A stretch of 64,000 bases of DNA from Buxus sempervirens. Taxonomy: Eukaryota > Streptophyta > Magnoliopsida > Buxales > Buxaceae. Shown here piece by piece: positions 1 through 12,619 of the stretch. How positions within the stretch are numbered: position 1 is the first letter of the stretch; every line of letters begins with the position of its first letter. The position numbers and the translations under genes were made by a program. Location of the stretch: NCBI GenBank assembly GCA_947561395.2, contig OX387183.1, positions 28,074,853-28,138,852 on the forward strand. Reading direction: 5' to 3'. The notes beneath the pieces were generated by a model, which made no database searches, was not told the origin of the DNA, and worked only from the letters and a program-made list of their open reading frames with translations.

Positions 1-465
1 ATTTGCCTCAACTTGGTTTTGTGCAACTTTTGCTTGGATTTCCATCCTTTTGTGATATTCCAGAAATGATATTGACATAAAAAGAGGATCTGGAATTCAT
101 TTGGATTTTCATGTGAAGATATCATACATGTGTCCTTTTTCCAAGCTTTTAATGATTTTTAGCAAGCTTTCTTATTTCTTTAGCATGAACAACACTTGGC
201 AACCACCTTGTATGGGTGAATGGAGTTCCCTAACACCTTCCCCCATTCATAATCTAATCCCCTTACCCATCTCTGGATTTGATTTTCAAGTAGGGTTATT
301 TTTACTTTAGAATTTGTCTTTTATCTATTTTTGCTTGTTTTTTTTAATCCTTTGGTGTCCATTCACACCTCCAAAATTTGAATGGTGGCGACTCCCACGT
401 TTTATGTCGAGCCCGTGTGTTGACAGAGGGGAGATCATCTTTGGTGATTTTTTTCATGTCTCACA
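1..465 (+). mobile_element. 3' end of a gypsy-type LTR (truncated by window edge)
   Basis: This stretch aligns base for base, with small indels and scattered substitutions, to 25283-25759, which is the 3' end of the solo LTR at 23511-25759. It ends with the same TCTCACA terminus (459-465). A primer-binding site follows two bases later, so this is the 5' LTR of an element oriented on the plus strand, entering the window from the left. The open reading frames inside it are not conserved between the two copies, so I do not call them genes. Confidence 0.88.
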
Positions 466-467
466 AC

Positions 468-485
468 TGGCGACTCCACTGGGGA
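468..485 (+). other. Primer-binding site, tRNA-Arg type
   Basis: The sequence TGGCGACTCCACTGGGGA lies two bases after the LTR end. Its complement matches the 3' end of plant tRNA-Arg (acceptor ...GGAGTCG plus CCA) except for one base. It marks the start of minus-strand DNA synthesis and fixes the element's orientation. Confidence 0.82.
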
Positions 486-719
486 CTTGTGGATTTAAGC
501 CATATTTTGTATTTGTTCATGCTTTTTCTTTACTTTTGAATGCTTGCTACTTTGCTTACTTCACTTGGGTATATTGAATCTCAAATCTGATTTGTATGAT
601 TAGAAAATTTACATGGATAAAATCATGGGCATGTTGCTTGATTTTGTCTAGAAACGTGTTTAAAAAAAACCCATATTGTGATATGATTTGGCAATATTAT
701 GTGATAGCATGTGTTATTT

Positions 720-1405
720 TGGGGTTTCAATGCCATGAGTTGAAAAAAAATAATATATTTGAAATCTGGAAATTTAGTGTTAATTTTGGGTATTCAAGCA
801 TGCTTCCCATGAATAATGCTTTTAGTGCTTAATGTTTGTTTTATGCCATGCTTTTGGTTTGAGTGTATGGGATGACATGATTTGAGCATGAAAACAATGA
901 AAAAAAAATCTGAAATGCTTGGTGGGAATTTTGGGATTTTCAAGCACATTGTTTCCCAAGCTAAAAGCTTTTTGTATCATATTGTTAGTTGCTTGGTTTT
1001 AGGCTTCCATTTGGGCATAAAACAATGTAATTTGCATTCCAAATGAAGAACATGAAATCTGGAAATTTAGTATATATTTTGGGAGTTTTTAAGCATGTTT
1101 TTACCATTAAAACTCTTCTTCTACCATGTCAAGTAGTTGCTGAATTCTTAGGAATTAATTTGGGGTATAAGTGACACACTTTGAGCATGAAAGCAAAAAA
1201 AAAAAAATCTGGAAATTTTAGTGTATATTTTGGGGGTTTTCAAGCATGTTTCAACCATCAAAACCTTTCTTATATCATGTCAAGTAGTGCTGAATTTTTA
1301 GGCTTCAATTTGGGTAGAAATGGTACACTTTGAGCATGAGAAAAAGCATGAAAATCTGGAAATTTGGGGTAATACTTTTGGGGTTTCAAGCATGCTTTCC
1401 ATGTT
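720..1405 (+). repeat. Five degenerate ~150-bp tandem repeats
   Basis: Each unit contains the order 'ttgggg...', 'tgagcatga', an A-run, 'aaatctggaaattt', 'attttgggg', 'caagcatg'. Units begin near 725, 871, 1003, 1151 and 1301. They are diverged, so they are old. They lie a few hundred bases inside the element after the primer-binding site. Confidence 0.7.
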
Positions 1406-2342
1406 CCAATTGTTTGTACAATAACATGTTTTGGGTGTCACTTTTGGTCATGAGCATGTTTGGGTGTTTACCATCTTAATTGGCTTGTATTTTGTTTCTA
1501 ATATGATAATTGTATATGCCTTGGCTTGGAATTGTATGCATGGCTACGAAAAAGAGTGGCAAGGGGCTGAGACGTTGTGAATGTTACCTCAATTTTAAAT
1601 GCACTTGAGCACTATAAACACTTTGCACAACTTACCCATTATCTATAGGAAGTTGAACCCCGAATGTGTGTAGCTTGGCGCACCCAGGTCGTTACTTCGG
1701 AAAGCGAAAGTGAAAACATTCACCTTAGAATTTGAGTCAATGATGTGATGACAATGGGATCTGTGATTCGATTCCGGGCATCACTAGTCTTGAGTTCTAA
1801 GTTGCCAATTAAGCCAAAACCCAAAAACCATACGTTTGAAGGTGGAGAAACACGTTTTCAGCTAAAAGTACACAATTGCGTTTGGGGAATTGGGTGTAAA
1901 TGTGGGAAGGCCGTTTGCATGTTTTACAGGCCAAGGTATAATATGAATACCATATTGAAGGTAATACAATGTGACAAGGTAAAGCCATGTTCTTTTTATG
2001 TTCATGTAAATTAAAAGTCATGGTGTCCATATGCTTGGGATGAAATTTTTCCCAAAAGTGTATATAGCCTAAGGTTGGTGTAACATATAGGATGAGTTTC
2101 CAACTCAATTTAATAGTCATCCTACCCAAAGTCCATGTAGGAGGCAATCAAGTGTACAAAACCCAAGAATTGGTGTATAGCTTTGGAGGGACAAGTACCC
2201 TCATGAATTTGTGAATTTTGCAAATATAATGTCAAGGCCCAATTTGGGGCAAGTTGTAAAGGCCAAGTCAAGGTGAACATCAAGTGGGAATGAAAATAAC
2301 ATAATCTAGTGAAAAAATGAGTCAAAAAGGGCCATTTCGGCC

Positions 2343-2484
2343 TTAACCGGCAACTCAGGTCGGTTAAGAACAAGTTCATTCATATCTGGCATATATTATC
2401 GGTTACAAAGGCTTATGCGTGTATCCGGTCATTATTATCGGATACAATAAGCCATAGCCTTATCCGACATTTCATGTCGAATAC
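2343..2484 (+). repeat. Array of four imperfect palindromes (hairpins), internal copy
   Basis: Four inverted repeats of about 23-25 bases follow each other at 2343-2367, 2383-2406, 2421-2445 and 2461-2483. Stems include TTAACCG/CGGTTAA, GTATCCG/CGGATAC and CCGACAT/ATGTCG. The second is the weakest. The same arrangement of four hairpins occurs in the solo LTR at 23601-23741 with different but still pairing stem bases. Confidence 0.7.
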
Positions 2485-2756
2485 ATTCAAAAAATGTATA
2501 AATTGGTTTTTTTTTCAGCCCGAATTTTCAGAATAAAATGCCTAAACACTGTAGATAATCCTTAGGCACTCCAAAGAGAATATAAAAATGTTTCAAAAAA
2601 AAATAAAAAAAAAATTCTTTTAGGATTTAACCTGATTTTGAAACTCAAAGAGCAAGTTAAGGTGTCATATTTTTGGATATCAATTCAATTCAAACATGTG
2701 TCAATCAAGCTTTGAACTTGAAAACTGAGAAAACTCAGCAAACAAAAAAAAAAAAA

Positions 2757-3365
2757 AAGAAACCTTGGTTGGTTATTTTTACCAATCAAATCAAAAATTT
2801 GTGGGACTTTTGGAAGCCCTAAAATATTCCATAAAACCCTTGGTTGGTCTTTTTCGTACCAATCAAATCAAAAATTTGTGGGACCTTTGAAAGCCCTAAA
2901 ATATTCCATAAAACCCTTGGTTGGTCTTTTTCGTACCAATCAAATCAAAATTTTGTGGGACCTTTGGAAGCCCTAAAATATTCCATAAAAACCTTTGGTT
3001 GGTTATTTTTATCAATCAAATCAAAAAATTTGTGGGACCTTTGGAAACCCTAAAATATTCCATAAAAACCTTTGGTTGGTTATTTTTATCAATCAAATCA
3101 AAAAATTTGTGGGACCTTTGGAAGCCCTAAAATATTCCATAAAAACCCTTGGTTGGTCTTTTTCGTACCAATCAAATCAAAATTTTGTGGGACCTTTGGA
3201 AGCCCTAAAATATTCCATAAAACCCTTGGTTGGTCTTTTTCGTACCAATCAAATCAAAAAAATTTGTGGGACCTTTGGAAGCCCTAAAATATTCCATAAA
3301 AACCCTTGGTTGGTCTTTTTCGTACCAATAAAATCAAAATTTTGTGGGACCTTTGGAAGCCCTAA
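2757..3365 (+). repeat. Tandem array, ~77-bp unit, about 8 copies
   Basis: Units start with 'ccttggttggt' near 2764, 2839, 2917, 2992, 3069, 3147, 3225 and 3302. Each contains 'accaatcaaatcaaaa', 'tttgtgggacctttgg' and 'ccctaaaatattccat'. Copies are very similar, with small length changes in A and T runs. The open frames across the array follow from the repeat and are not a protein gene. The array passes directly into a second, unrelated array at 3366. Confidence 0.93.
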
Positions 3366-3950
3366 GGTTCGAACAGCATCGAACTCGAAGAATTACAATC
3401 GTTATAAGGGAACTATCAGATTTAACATTCGAACAGCGCCAAACGCGGAGAATTACAATTGTTATAGGGGAAGTATCGGATTTAAAGTGCGAACAGCGTC
3501 GAACGCAGAGAATTACAATTGTTGTAAGCGAACTAGCGGAATTAACATTCGAACAGCATCGAATGCTTAGAATTACCATTGTTATAAGGGAAGTATCGGA
3601 TTTAATGTGCGAACAGCCTTGAACACGGAGAATTACAATTGTTGTAAGCGAACTAGCGGAATTAACATTTGAATAGCGTCGAACGCTTAGAATTACGTAA
3701 AGCCAGTTCGCATATGTTATAAGGGAACTATCGGATTTAACGTTCGAACGACGTCGAACGCGAAGAATTACAATTGTTATAAGTGAACTAGCGGAATTAA
3801 CGTTCGAACGACGTCGAACGCGAAGAATTACAATTGTTATAAGTGAACTAGCGGAATTAACGTCGAACGCTTAGAATTACGTCAGGTCAGTTGCTTATGT
3901 TATAAGGGAACTATCGGATTTAACATTCGAACAGCGTCAAACGATAACCA
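3366..3950 (+). repeat. Tandem array, 60-bp unit, about 9 copies
   Basis: Units begin with a variant of 'gttcgaacagcgtcgaacg', followed by 'agaattacaattgttata' and 'gaactagcggaattaac'. The period is 60 bases, with two units expanded by an insertion around 3690 and 3885. Units at 3741 and 3801 are nearly identical, which points to recent local duplication. The unit is richer in CpG than its surroundings. Confidence 0.93.
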
Positions 3951-4999
3951 TAAAATCTTCATTTCCACCACGATTGGGGTGCCATTTGGACCATAGCTTC
4001 TCTAACTTATATTTAACCAACTTAGACACTTTAAATACTCGGGTTTGAACAAATGTTTGAATAAATGTTGGCGTTGGTTACTATTTTAACTTTCATCTTG
4101 TGCAGAGACCCCGATTATTGTTAGTATCAAGTGCAGAGACTTGCTGTTTCAGATAAATGCTATTTCGAGAAAACTTGACATGCCCGCACCCACACCACAC
4201 CCCCACTTCTTTCACGAGGCACAAACCAAACAACAACACCAAAAAACTGAAAATAATAATAATAATAAAAATAACCTCTTTTGCCTTAATAGAAGTCATA
4301 TATTCATAACCTTTGCAAATTAAGTTGATCGATCAGTAGCATGAATCTTGTTCCATAAATCTAGGCAAACAAGCACTACAAATTGTGTTGGACCATGCAT
4401 TTTCAGATCACATAGCATTAACTAAAAAGTAAAATAATAACCATGACACGAGGGGATGTAAATGAACGACACACTTCAAAACAGATACATGGTGCAACTC
4501 ATAGCAATCATCAACTTAAACTGAATAGCACAAATAGCATAAACGACATACTGTTAATAAGACTGTGTTCTACATATTATAAAATAGATAAATACTCGTT
4601 TCTATTAGAAACAAGAATCCCTAGCAAGTCTTTGCACCTAATACTAACAATAAGCATTTATCTGATAGACTGAATATATATTTATAGAAAGCCCAAAAGT
4701 GGCCATAAAACATGGAGATGGCACTATGGTTTGTGGAAGTGCAAGGTGCAAAAGGGATTATCATGGTTAATACATGGACTATTCCATGCGTGACTTGAAC
4801 AAGTACATTAATTACAATTGTCGAACCAAAGTAATAGATATATACAATCCTTCCATCATCAAACATTTTCAAAAACCTATATCCACATGCCCAAAAAACC
4901 TACATCCACATCCAAAACCTATACATTCACATCCAAAAAAAAGAGACATCATATCCAAAAAATATACATCCACCACTGCCACTAGGGCCAATAACATGA
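3951..4999. other. Non-coding spacer
   Basis: I see no gene, RNA gene or clear repeat here beyond an (AAT)n microsatellite near 4250-4270. Short open frames overlap on both strands and have no recognisable domain. Confidence 0.5.
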
Positions 5000-6161
5000 C
5001 TACAAACAGCCGTTGGACCGGGAGCGTGTGCGAGGAGGACCCCTTCTACCATCCGCTGCACGCGGACCTGGCGCTTCCTTAGGAGCTGCATGTCGCTCCC
5101 CTTCTTGATCATCGTCAACCTAACTGAGGAAAAAGTCTACCAACTCCTTGTACCGCTGCTGATGCTGTTGCTCAAGCATCTGAATTCTCCTCATACTGTT
5201 TTCATGATTCTTAGTCGCCTGTTCAGTCATAGATTGGAGAAGCTGAAGAAGTTGAGAAATTTGGTCTTTGAGGAAAGATAATTCCTCATGGAAGTTAGAA
5301 GGAGGTTGGGGTTGCGCAGGGTCCTCAAGGTTAGGAGGTGGAGAAGAAACAAGATGGCCTCTACTCTTATGCAAGGTAATGTCAGTGATAGGTTGGGCTT
5401 CTTTGACAAGATCAAACTGAGGGTAAGGCACACTAAGACCAACAACCAAACGGGCAATGAGACAACAATAAGGATGCTCATTAGACCTTTTGGAATGAAT
5501 AAAGACTTCCAACATTCTGGACCATATCACGGATGGAAGATCAATAAAATGCTGTTTTTTTAAAAGCATAGAGGAACAACAGCTTAGGAAATGGAATGGA
5601 CAATTTGTGGGCCACAGGATACAAGTTAGTGCTTTGAATCCTAAAAAGCACTATGGTTTCAGCAAACAATTTATTGGCTTCAAGTCGTTCACCCTTGTAA
5701 ACCCATGGACCTCTTGGTTGGTCTGCAAGAGTGTCAAACAACTCATTCTTAAACTCCACACTCTTGGTTTCGGGATATGGACATTGAGGGTTAATAACCC
5801 TCGGAAGACGAAAAGAAGAAGAAATGAGATCCGGAGTAATCTTACGAGTAGTTCCCCTCAAGTAAGTGGAGAAAGACATTTCATTCCAATCAACCTCATG
5901 AATATTGGAGTAAAACTCTCTAATCAGCTCATAGGAGGGCATGGTAAAATTATCAAACATCGAATCCCAACCTCTCCCAGTAAGGCAATCAGTGATATCG
6001 GTGGGAAGCTTATTAAGCCTCACCACCCTCTCTACAATGAGAGATCGCTCAATAAAATATTTCTCATACTTCTTCCGGTGACTCTCATCAAGAAAGGCTG
6101 ATTGGTCTTGCCTAGGTCTCTTATTGGTTTGCGTAGCACCTGTGGATTTGGTTCTAGGCAT
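5000..6161 (-). pseudogene. Putative plant transposon protein (Transposase_32-like), frameshifted
   Basis: The ATG at 6161 opens a frame with a basic, Lys/Arg-rich N-terminus and a ~190-residue domain. That domain resembles the 'putative plant transposon protein' family found in many plant genomes (features such as GRGWDSMF near residue 64 and YLRGTTRKI near 103). The frame breaks near 5560 at a T/A homopolymer (ORF end 5541). It continues one base out of phase from 5569 as the rest of the domain plus a Gln-rich coiled coil, reaching a TAG at 5120-5122. Past that TAG the same frame reads a further charged, Arg-rich tail to 5000, so the TAG may itself be a mutation. The role of this family is not established. 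It may be an orphan fragment of a larger element. Confidence 0.62.
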
Positions 6162-7853
6162 CTAAGAGCGGACAAGAGGGCAATATAAAGGAAGAAAGAG
6201 AAAAAAGAAAATAAAACAAGATGATACACATGTTAAAAAGGAATGTTAGCAGTTAATTATATAAATAAATCCGAAGAACAGCATAAGAAGTGTAATTGGA
6301 TATGTTAAGGAACTTATGTCATGCAAAAGTAAATAATCAACTCATATGATGGAAATTTAAATATAGTTGAGGAACTTATGTCATGCAAAAGTGATGCTTT
6401 ATCTTCTTCTTCTGTTTTGGGTCTTCTTATATTGGTGGACGAGTATAATTTCCAAGGTAGTGGCTCCAGTGTCAGCCACCCATGGAGTTGTTGCTCTCCA
6501 TGGGTACTTTCTTGTTGAATATTCCATTTAATGAGAGAGAAAAATTAGAATGCTAATAGACCATGCAAACAAAAATTAACCCATAAGCTATGGCAAGAGG
6601 AAAAAATTAAGGTTTGACATTGTATATGAGTATTTATGTTGACGTGAATAAAAACAATTATGAGGGCAAGACGAAGAAGCAAAGTGGAAGCAAAAAGCAA
6701 CAGGCATGTATCAGATTGAAAAAGAAAAAAAAAATTGTTCAGGAAAGCAATGCAAGGATGGTTCTGGCAACTATTTTGTCCAAATGCAACTAATGCTTTG
6801 GTAACGCATTCTCAATAGTCTGGAGAGGTGGCACCCAAAAACAAATTTTTAGAAAAAAAAAAAGGCTGCAAGTCCTCCTAAATCAGTTGCCATAAGATCC
6901 ATATAAAGTGGTATATTTCAATAGAATCCAACAAAAGGCCCAAAAGAGCATATCTGAAACTCATGCATCCCAATTTAATGAGCAGTTCAAGATCCAGCAG
7001 AATATAGAGAAAAAAATGAATGACCCAACAATAGATCAGTCCAAAATTTGATCAGGAACCACTCCCAAAAAAAAAAAAATATAAATCCAATGGCAAAGAT
7101 ATAACCTTGTGAAATATCCCCTCATACCTTACTGCTACAGTTTATATCCCATCCATTTTTACAGGGGAAAAAAACCTACCTCAATGTCAACATAGCACAA
7201 AGTCTCAGCCCATAGCTAAACCTTCCACAAACCTAGAATAACAAAGTCTTGACATAGGATTCCTTCTTCTTGCATTAAAAATTATAAGGGAAAAAACCCA
7301 GTGGTAAGAATTAACACCACCAAAAGATCATGAAAACTACTAGGGTTCCAAAAGTGATATAAGCAGCAAATCTTGCCTTGTCAAATGTCAATTATTTTCA
7401 AAAGAAATTTCCCTTCATTCTAAAAACAGTCGTAACTGGTCAAACCATGTAAGGTTAGAAGAGACACCAAACCTTGATTGCAATAACGAGCAAAAAATAG
7501 TCGATATAAAGTTATACACTTACGAGGTAAAAAGAAAGGCACGTAATGTGTGATTGAAGAATAGGACATGACTGAGCGAACGATAGCTCAAATACTATCG
7601 TTCGCTCAACAAAACAAAACCCCCAGATTTGGGGATTTGCATCTAAAACACCAAACGAAGATCAAATACATACAAAATCTCTCGAAAAATATTATAATAG
7701 ACGATTAAAAGAGTTTTGAAGGGATTTGAAACCAAACATTCCTTAAAAGAAGCACAAATCACAGATTAAAGACCTAAAACCCTACAAAAGACACGAAATC
7801 GAAAATGTCTACAGAAACCCTTTCCACAAAAGATTGTTAACCACAACTCTTAC
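6162..7853 (-). other. Probable intron in the 5' leader of the transposon-protein gene
   Basis: The minus strand has a strong donor (AACAAAG|GTAAGAG) at 7854/7853. A pyrimidine-rich tract ending in TTAG sits directly before the ATG at 6161. The exon upstream of the donor (about 7854-7960) has no long frame and would be 5' UTR. This is inferred from splice signals only. Nothing else was recognised in the intron apart from the inverted repeat at 7573-7608. Confidence 0.5.
7573..7608. repeat. Perfect 14-bp inverted repeat, 8-base loop
   Basis: TGAGCGAACGATAG and its exact reverse complement flank the loop CTCAAATA. Two full CGAACG/CGTTCG cores in an AT-rich context make this stand out. It lies inside the probable leader intron, about 250 bases from its 5' end. 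Confidence 0.9.
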
Positions 7854-10185
7854 CTTTGTTGGCAAGATCCTCCGGTAAACGGGGTAACAGCTCTTGGAAT
7901 ATCTAAAAATCCACAATCGCCTCCTTCTGCCTCTCCTTTGAAAGTTTGGGGATTTTGAGACACGTTGCGTGTTTTAACCATCCCGCATGCGACTTAAATG
8001 GGAAAAGGGGGTTTAAAACTTAACGTTCAACCACCACGTCTAACAAGGGTCGAACGTCATACTTAAAAAGGTTCAAGAAACAGCATTAGAACCGTGGTCG
8101 AACAAGGAGTCTTGTTTGAACGTCCTAATTGCTTTGATTTTATTGAATTAATCCCCATCATCAAAGATTCACTTCATTGATACATGTACCTACCAATTCA
8201 ACATAGATCCAAGATATTTCATCAAATCATGTGATGAAGAGATTCTACTTGTCCCTTGAACCAAATTATTATAGAAAATCATGAATCCATGCGTCACTTA
8301 AAAATAATAATTTGACTCATTAACTAATCATTGAAAATGGATTATATTTATATTTCTCCATAAATACATTTAAAGCAAGGTTACAGAACTTGTTTATTCA
8401 AAAATTGCAGCAAAGATATAAAAAGGAACTAAAAAAGATAGAAAGTATATAGAGAAAATCATGAGATCTTTCAGCATGGCCTTTGATACCCCTTTGCCTC
8501 CAAATCCAATATTGAAGGTAACAGAAATATCCCAACAAATATTTTATGGTACTCATCTGGCAGATCAGTGTTCCCACAAAGGGAAGTAGATCAAGGCATT
8601 TCTCTGCTCTTAGAAGCGAGGTCATGAAACTAGAAATAATAGTGAATAGGAAAACAGCAGAATTAAGAATATGAGTAATTCCCATCGAATTGTTAGCAAC
8701 TAATAGGAAAACAGCATGTAACTGGATGATCTTAAGATGATGAGGCAAGATAAAATTTAACTGAATTATTGATATGCAAAAGCATTGTATTCTGGACTAA
8801 CTAACCATCATGATGAAGAGTTGATGCAATCTCTATTCAACACAAAACCAAAACAATTCAGATTATCTAAACACTGATTTGAACATCTTAACAGTTTTGA
8901 TCCATGATTCAGTATCATCATATGCAAGACATGAGAATAAACTGAAAATGTTTTGTGAGGGATCAATCAGTAATTTGAGAAAAGCTTAGAGTTGATCAAT
9001 GATTACATAAATCAGTGCATGTTGAAATGATCATGACAATAAGGTAGAATATGATATCTCTATTTTAACTGAAAAACAATTATATTTTCAAAATACTGAA
9101 TTTTGACAATATAGATATTCATGAGCAGGTGTGCCAAACATACAACAGAAGACCTTGATAATGTTGATAAGGGATAGATCAACCATTTGAGATGACTTAG
9201 ATACAACAATTGATACATTAGTGAAAAAAGTAGAAACAATTAGGTGGTGGGAGGCATCATAAAGTCTATGTGATCAACAATTGATTCATGGATGTTTACT
9301 GTCTCTCTAAATTGTGAGCATATTGTGTTCTTAAAAGGCATGAGACACAACCAGATTGGCTACTGTTTTTTCTTTCAAAATAATTGCAGATTAAAGGGCA
9401 TTTCAAATGTTGGAGTAGCTGGCACACAGTTTATCTCATGGAACTCAACTATCCCTTAGGTGTAATTCTGTGTGAATCGTAAGCAGAGATTGAGAAGAAA
9501 AGATAATAGATATAACAGGGAATTCCTAGGTCTCATTTCAAGAAGAATTCCCTAGCGGTGAAGTTCCTAAAAACAATAATAATAATTTGGGAATAAAGGG
9601 AGAAAATTAAATGACAGAAACAGTGGGATGGTTTATTGGCATCCACCTGCGTGTTACTTTAGTACAATAGGTTCCCACACATCTATCATTCTACAATTCA
9701 TGAACCTCAAACACCCATTTTGACTTAATAATATGAAATTCTCAAATGTTAAAATACATTCCAAAATTAATATATCTTGGTCATGGTCTCCATAAATGAA
9801 GAAAAGTATAGATGATAGATATAATAATCAACCCCAAATGGGCCTCCACATTACAACTGAGGAGGAGGGAAAACAAATACAAACGTTACTCAAACAAAAT
9901 CCATGCTTCGAAGCTGTGGGATAAGACTCCGGCTTTTTGACAAACTCCTACTTGAAGGACTCCGCTACCTGAAAAGCAAACAAGTCACATAATGAAAAGC
10001 AACCCAAAAGCTATAGATTATTCAGAAGTGGAAGTATTCAGCTCAAACTATTACGCATGCAAGCACACTAAGACAAATGCGATTTAGATGGGGGAAAAGA
10101 TTGGTGGCATGGAACAAAACCTTAATGCGAGATGGTCATGTTGGCGCTCTCATTTGGCATTGACTTTCTCATTTGGCATTCGGTG
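7854..10185. other. Non-coding region upstream of the transposon-protein gene
   Basis: About 7854-7960 is the probable 5' UTR exon of the minus-strand gene, so its promoter should lie above 7960. I found no clear TATA box. 8398-8748 (minus) is an open frame without recognisable similarity or composition of a gene. A possible terminal exon of the FRS pseudogene lies near 9897-9969 on the minus strand (acceptor TTTTCAG), but this is speculative. Confidence 0.4.
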
Positions 10186-10795
10186 TGTAGCGCCCCAGAT
10201 CCGGGTCTGCCCTATCACAACACCAACCAGTACCCGAGACCTAGTTATGGGCCCAATAGAACCTGATTGACACAATCAATCCTGGGCAATTACATCGTAA
10301 TCATCAGAGTGCATAACTAAAGAAGCATAGAATAAAAATTTTCCATCCAACAAAAGATTTCCTATATTACAATCTCCAAAACATGATTTTTTGTATACAA
10401 AATACAACTAAGGCAACTAACCATTCACCATGATCTCCCCGAAATATACAGACATGTACAAAAGATATCTCCCAAGAGTATAAGTCCAAAAATAATATTA
10501 CATCCCATATATAATCCCCAAGGCAAAATACAACATCATAAAAGAATCCTACTGTGGGTAGTAGTAGCCCTCAAGCCTGTACTCAAGCCCACCCTCAATA
10601 ACTGCCCCGGTACGCGGCTCACCAAGCGGATCTGAAAACAAATCCGGTAAAACAAAACACGCGTGAGACATAAAGTCCCAATAAGCAGCAAACATGCATG
10701 CAGAGAAACAGTTTATGCAATGTTGTAACATCATGATAATATTCACAAGTATAAGATACCAAATGTAAACCAAAACATCTCAAATAGATATAAAG

Positions 10796-10931
10796 TGTAA
10801 TTCGTGAAATCAAATCCATAATTCCAAGTCAAATATCTCAATCGGGTAATTCGTGAAATCAAATCAACCATTCCAAGTCAAATGTCTCAATTGAGTAATT
10901 GATGAAACCAAATCAACAATTCCTAGTCAAA
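10796..10931. repeat. About 3 tandem units of ~57 bp
   Basis: Units contain 'taattcgtgaaatcaaatc' followed by 'ccaagtcaaatgtctcaat'. They are diverged by a few substitutions. Confidence 0.75.
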
Positions 10932-10965
10932 TGTCCAAATCAAATTAATAATCGTTGTCCAAGAT

Positions 10966-11190
10966 TAAGGCCATGCGGAGTATTTCAACACTGCCGACGA
11001 ATCAAGGCCCAGTGGAGTACTTCTACACTGCCGATGGAATCAAGGCCAAGTGGAGTACTTCTACACCGCCGACGCATCAAAGCCAAGTGGAATACTTCTT
11101 CGCTGCCCGATGAATTAAGGCCAAGTGGAGTACTTCTACGCTGCCTGATGAATCAAGGCTAAACGGAGTACTTCTACACTGCCCCGGTTC
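10966..11190. repeat. Six tandem units of ~37-38 bp
   Basis: Units read 'aaggccaagtggagtac' then 'ttctacactgccgacgaatc', with substitutions. The array lies inside the 4.2-kb LTR-like unit. Confidence 0.88.
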
Positions 11191-11754
11191 ATGAAATCCA
11201 AAATCAATCAAAACGAGTACCATGAAATCCTCAAAATACATTTTGGATGATTGGGATAGTCTTAGGATTCCTAATAAGGTCACTCTACCAAAAATCAATG
11301 GATTCCGAGACGGAAAGTTTTGGACCTAAAAAATATTCTAAGTCTGGATAAAAACGTTGACTTTTCGGTGTAGAATTTTTCTAAATAGATCTACAAGGAG
11401 TTTGGGGCTCAAATTCTGGTTGTAGTCTATTAGAGGGTATACAAATCATCTAGAATTTTCTAGGCTTTTGAATCACTCATTTGGATATCAAACTCAAAAA
11501 GTGGCCTTTTATGAAAATCGGGAAAACTGGAAAATTAGGCACAAACTGGAAAGTTGACTTTTTATTGGTTGTGAATTGGGCCTTGGGAGTATTTTTATTG
11601 GTTCCAAATGGGGGGTAAAACCTTATTTACATGTAAAGACTTAAGTAAATGGAGCACTAAATACACAGGACATTTACTTAAGTGTCTTTCATGGAAATAA
11701 GGGTGCTCTGCCGAAGGCTTGGGTTGGAGAGAAAAAGGGGTGAAAAATTCTCAA

Positions 11755-11965
11755 AAAAAGGGTTCAACGCGCAGACGTTGAGGTTTGGACGTGTGCGCGT
11801 TGAGGCTTAAGGTTCGGGCGTTGAGGTTAAAACAAAGGCAGCGCGCACACGTTGAAGGTTGACGTTCGCGCACTGAGGCAATACACAAGTTGGCGCGCGC
11901 GGTTGAGCTTTGACGTTCGCGTGCTAAGGTTCAGGATTAATCACCCAGGTTAATCCTGAGCCGTG
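11755..11965. repeat. CpG-rich degenerate repeat around GCGCnCGTTGAG
   Basis: The core 'cgttgag' or its variants recurs at roughly 25-40-base spacing, together with GCGCGC tracts, followed by copies of 'aggttaatcctga' or 'aggattaatc'. Base composition is unlike the flanks. Confidence 0.65.
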
Positions 11966-12619
11966 ATTTAGAATAACAAAGGCTAGTTTTTAGGGGTTTG
12001 GCTCAGGATTAATCGCCAATTTTAGGATTAATCGCCAGGTCGGGATTTTGAAATATTTTGGCTACTTTCAACACAAAACTCACAGAAATCATTTCAAATA
12101 CTTCCAACATCAAATAGGATTATCATAAAACATCCCAACATGCTTTAAAACACTTTCCAAACCAAAGATTCATCCAAAATCTCAAACCCTAATCTGAAAT
12201 ATAACCAATAGAGCTGGGAATCCATGGCAAATCAATAGAAGACTACACAAGAGTATTATACAATCAAAACCCACGAATTTTAGAAACAAATAGCAACATG
12301 CAAGATCATTTCTTCAAATAAATCAAACCCTAGAGAGAAAATACGAATTTTAGTAATTCATTTTGTTTTGAAGGGTTTGCTACTTACTTGTTAATGGAGA
12401 AACACAACTCTATTCAAGTTCTCCTCTCCTTCTTCTTCTTTTTCTTCTTGCTCAAGCTTTCAAGTGAGCTCACAATCTTCCTCTCTTGTTCTATACATCC
12501 AAGGCAAGGGAAATGGGTTTTCAAACGCTTAACTAGAAATTATGGCATCCTTTTATATGCCCAAGTTTTGGGTCTTTCAAATCTGCCCCTAAACAAAGCT
12601 TTTATTCAACTAAAACCCT

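Larger units (their letters stand above)
486..2756 (+). mobile_element. Internal non-coding region of the left gypsy element
   Basis: The region downstream of the primer-binding site is AT-rich and shows no gag or pol similarity in any frame, so the element looks non-autonomous (LARD-like) or its coding part lies elsewhere. It holds a degenerate ~150-bp tandem repeat (720-1405) and an array of four hairpins (2343-2484). The element's 3' end was not found. The boundary with the tandem arrays to the right is arbitrary. Confidence 0.5.

Noticed and set aside
2757..3365. CRISPR-like array
   Set aside because: Units are contiguous ~77-bp tandem repeats without unique spacers, in a plant genome next to retrotransposon sequence.
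2844..3622. Protein genes across the tandem arrays
   Set aside because: The open frames repeat the satellite unit and occur in several overlapping frames on both strands.
8398..8748. 116-codon minus-strand gene
   Set aside because: No recognisable domain, hydrophobic low-information composition and no splice or promoter context.
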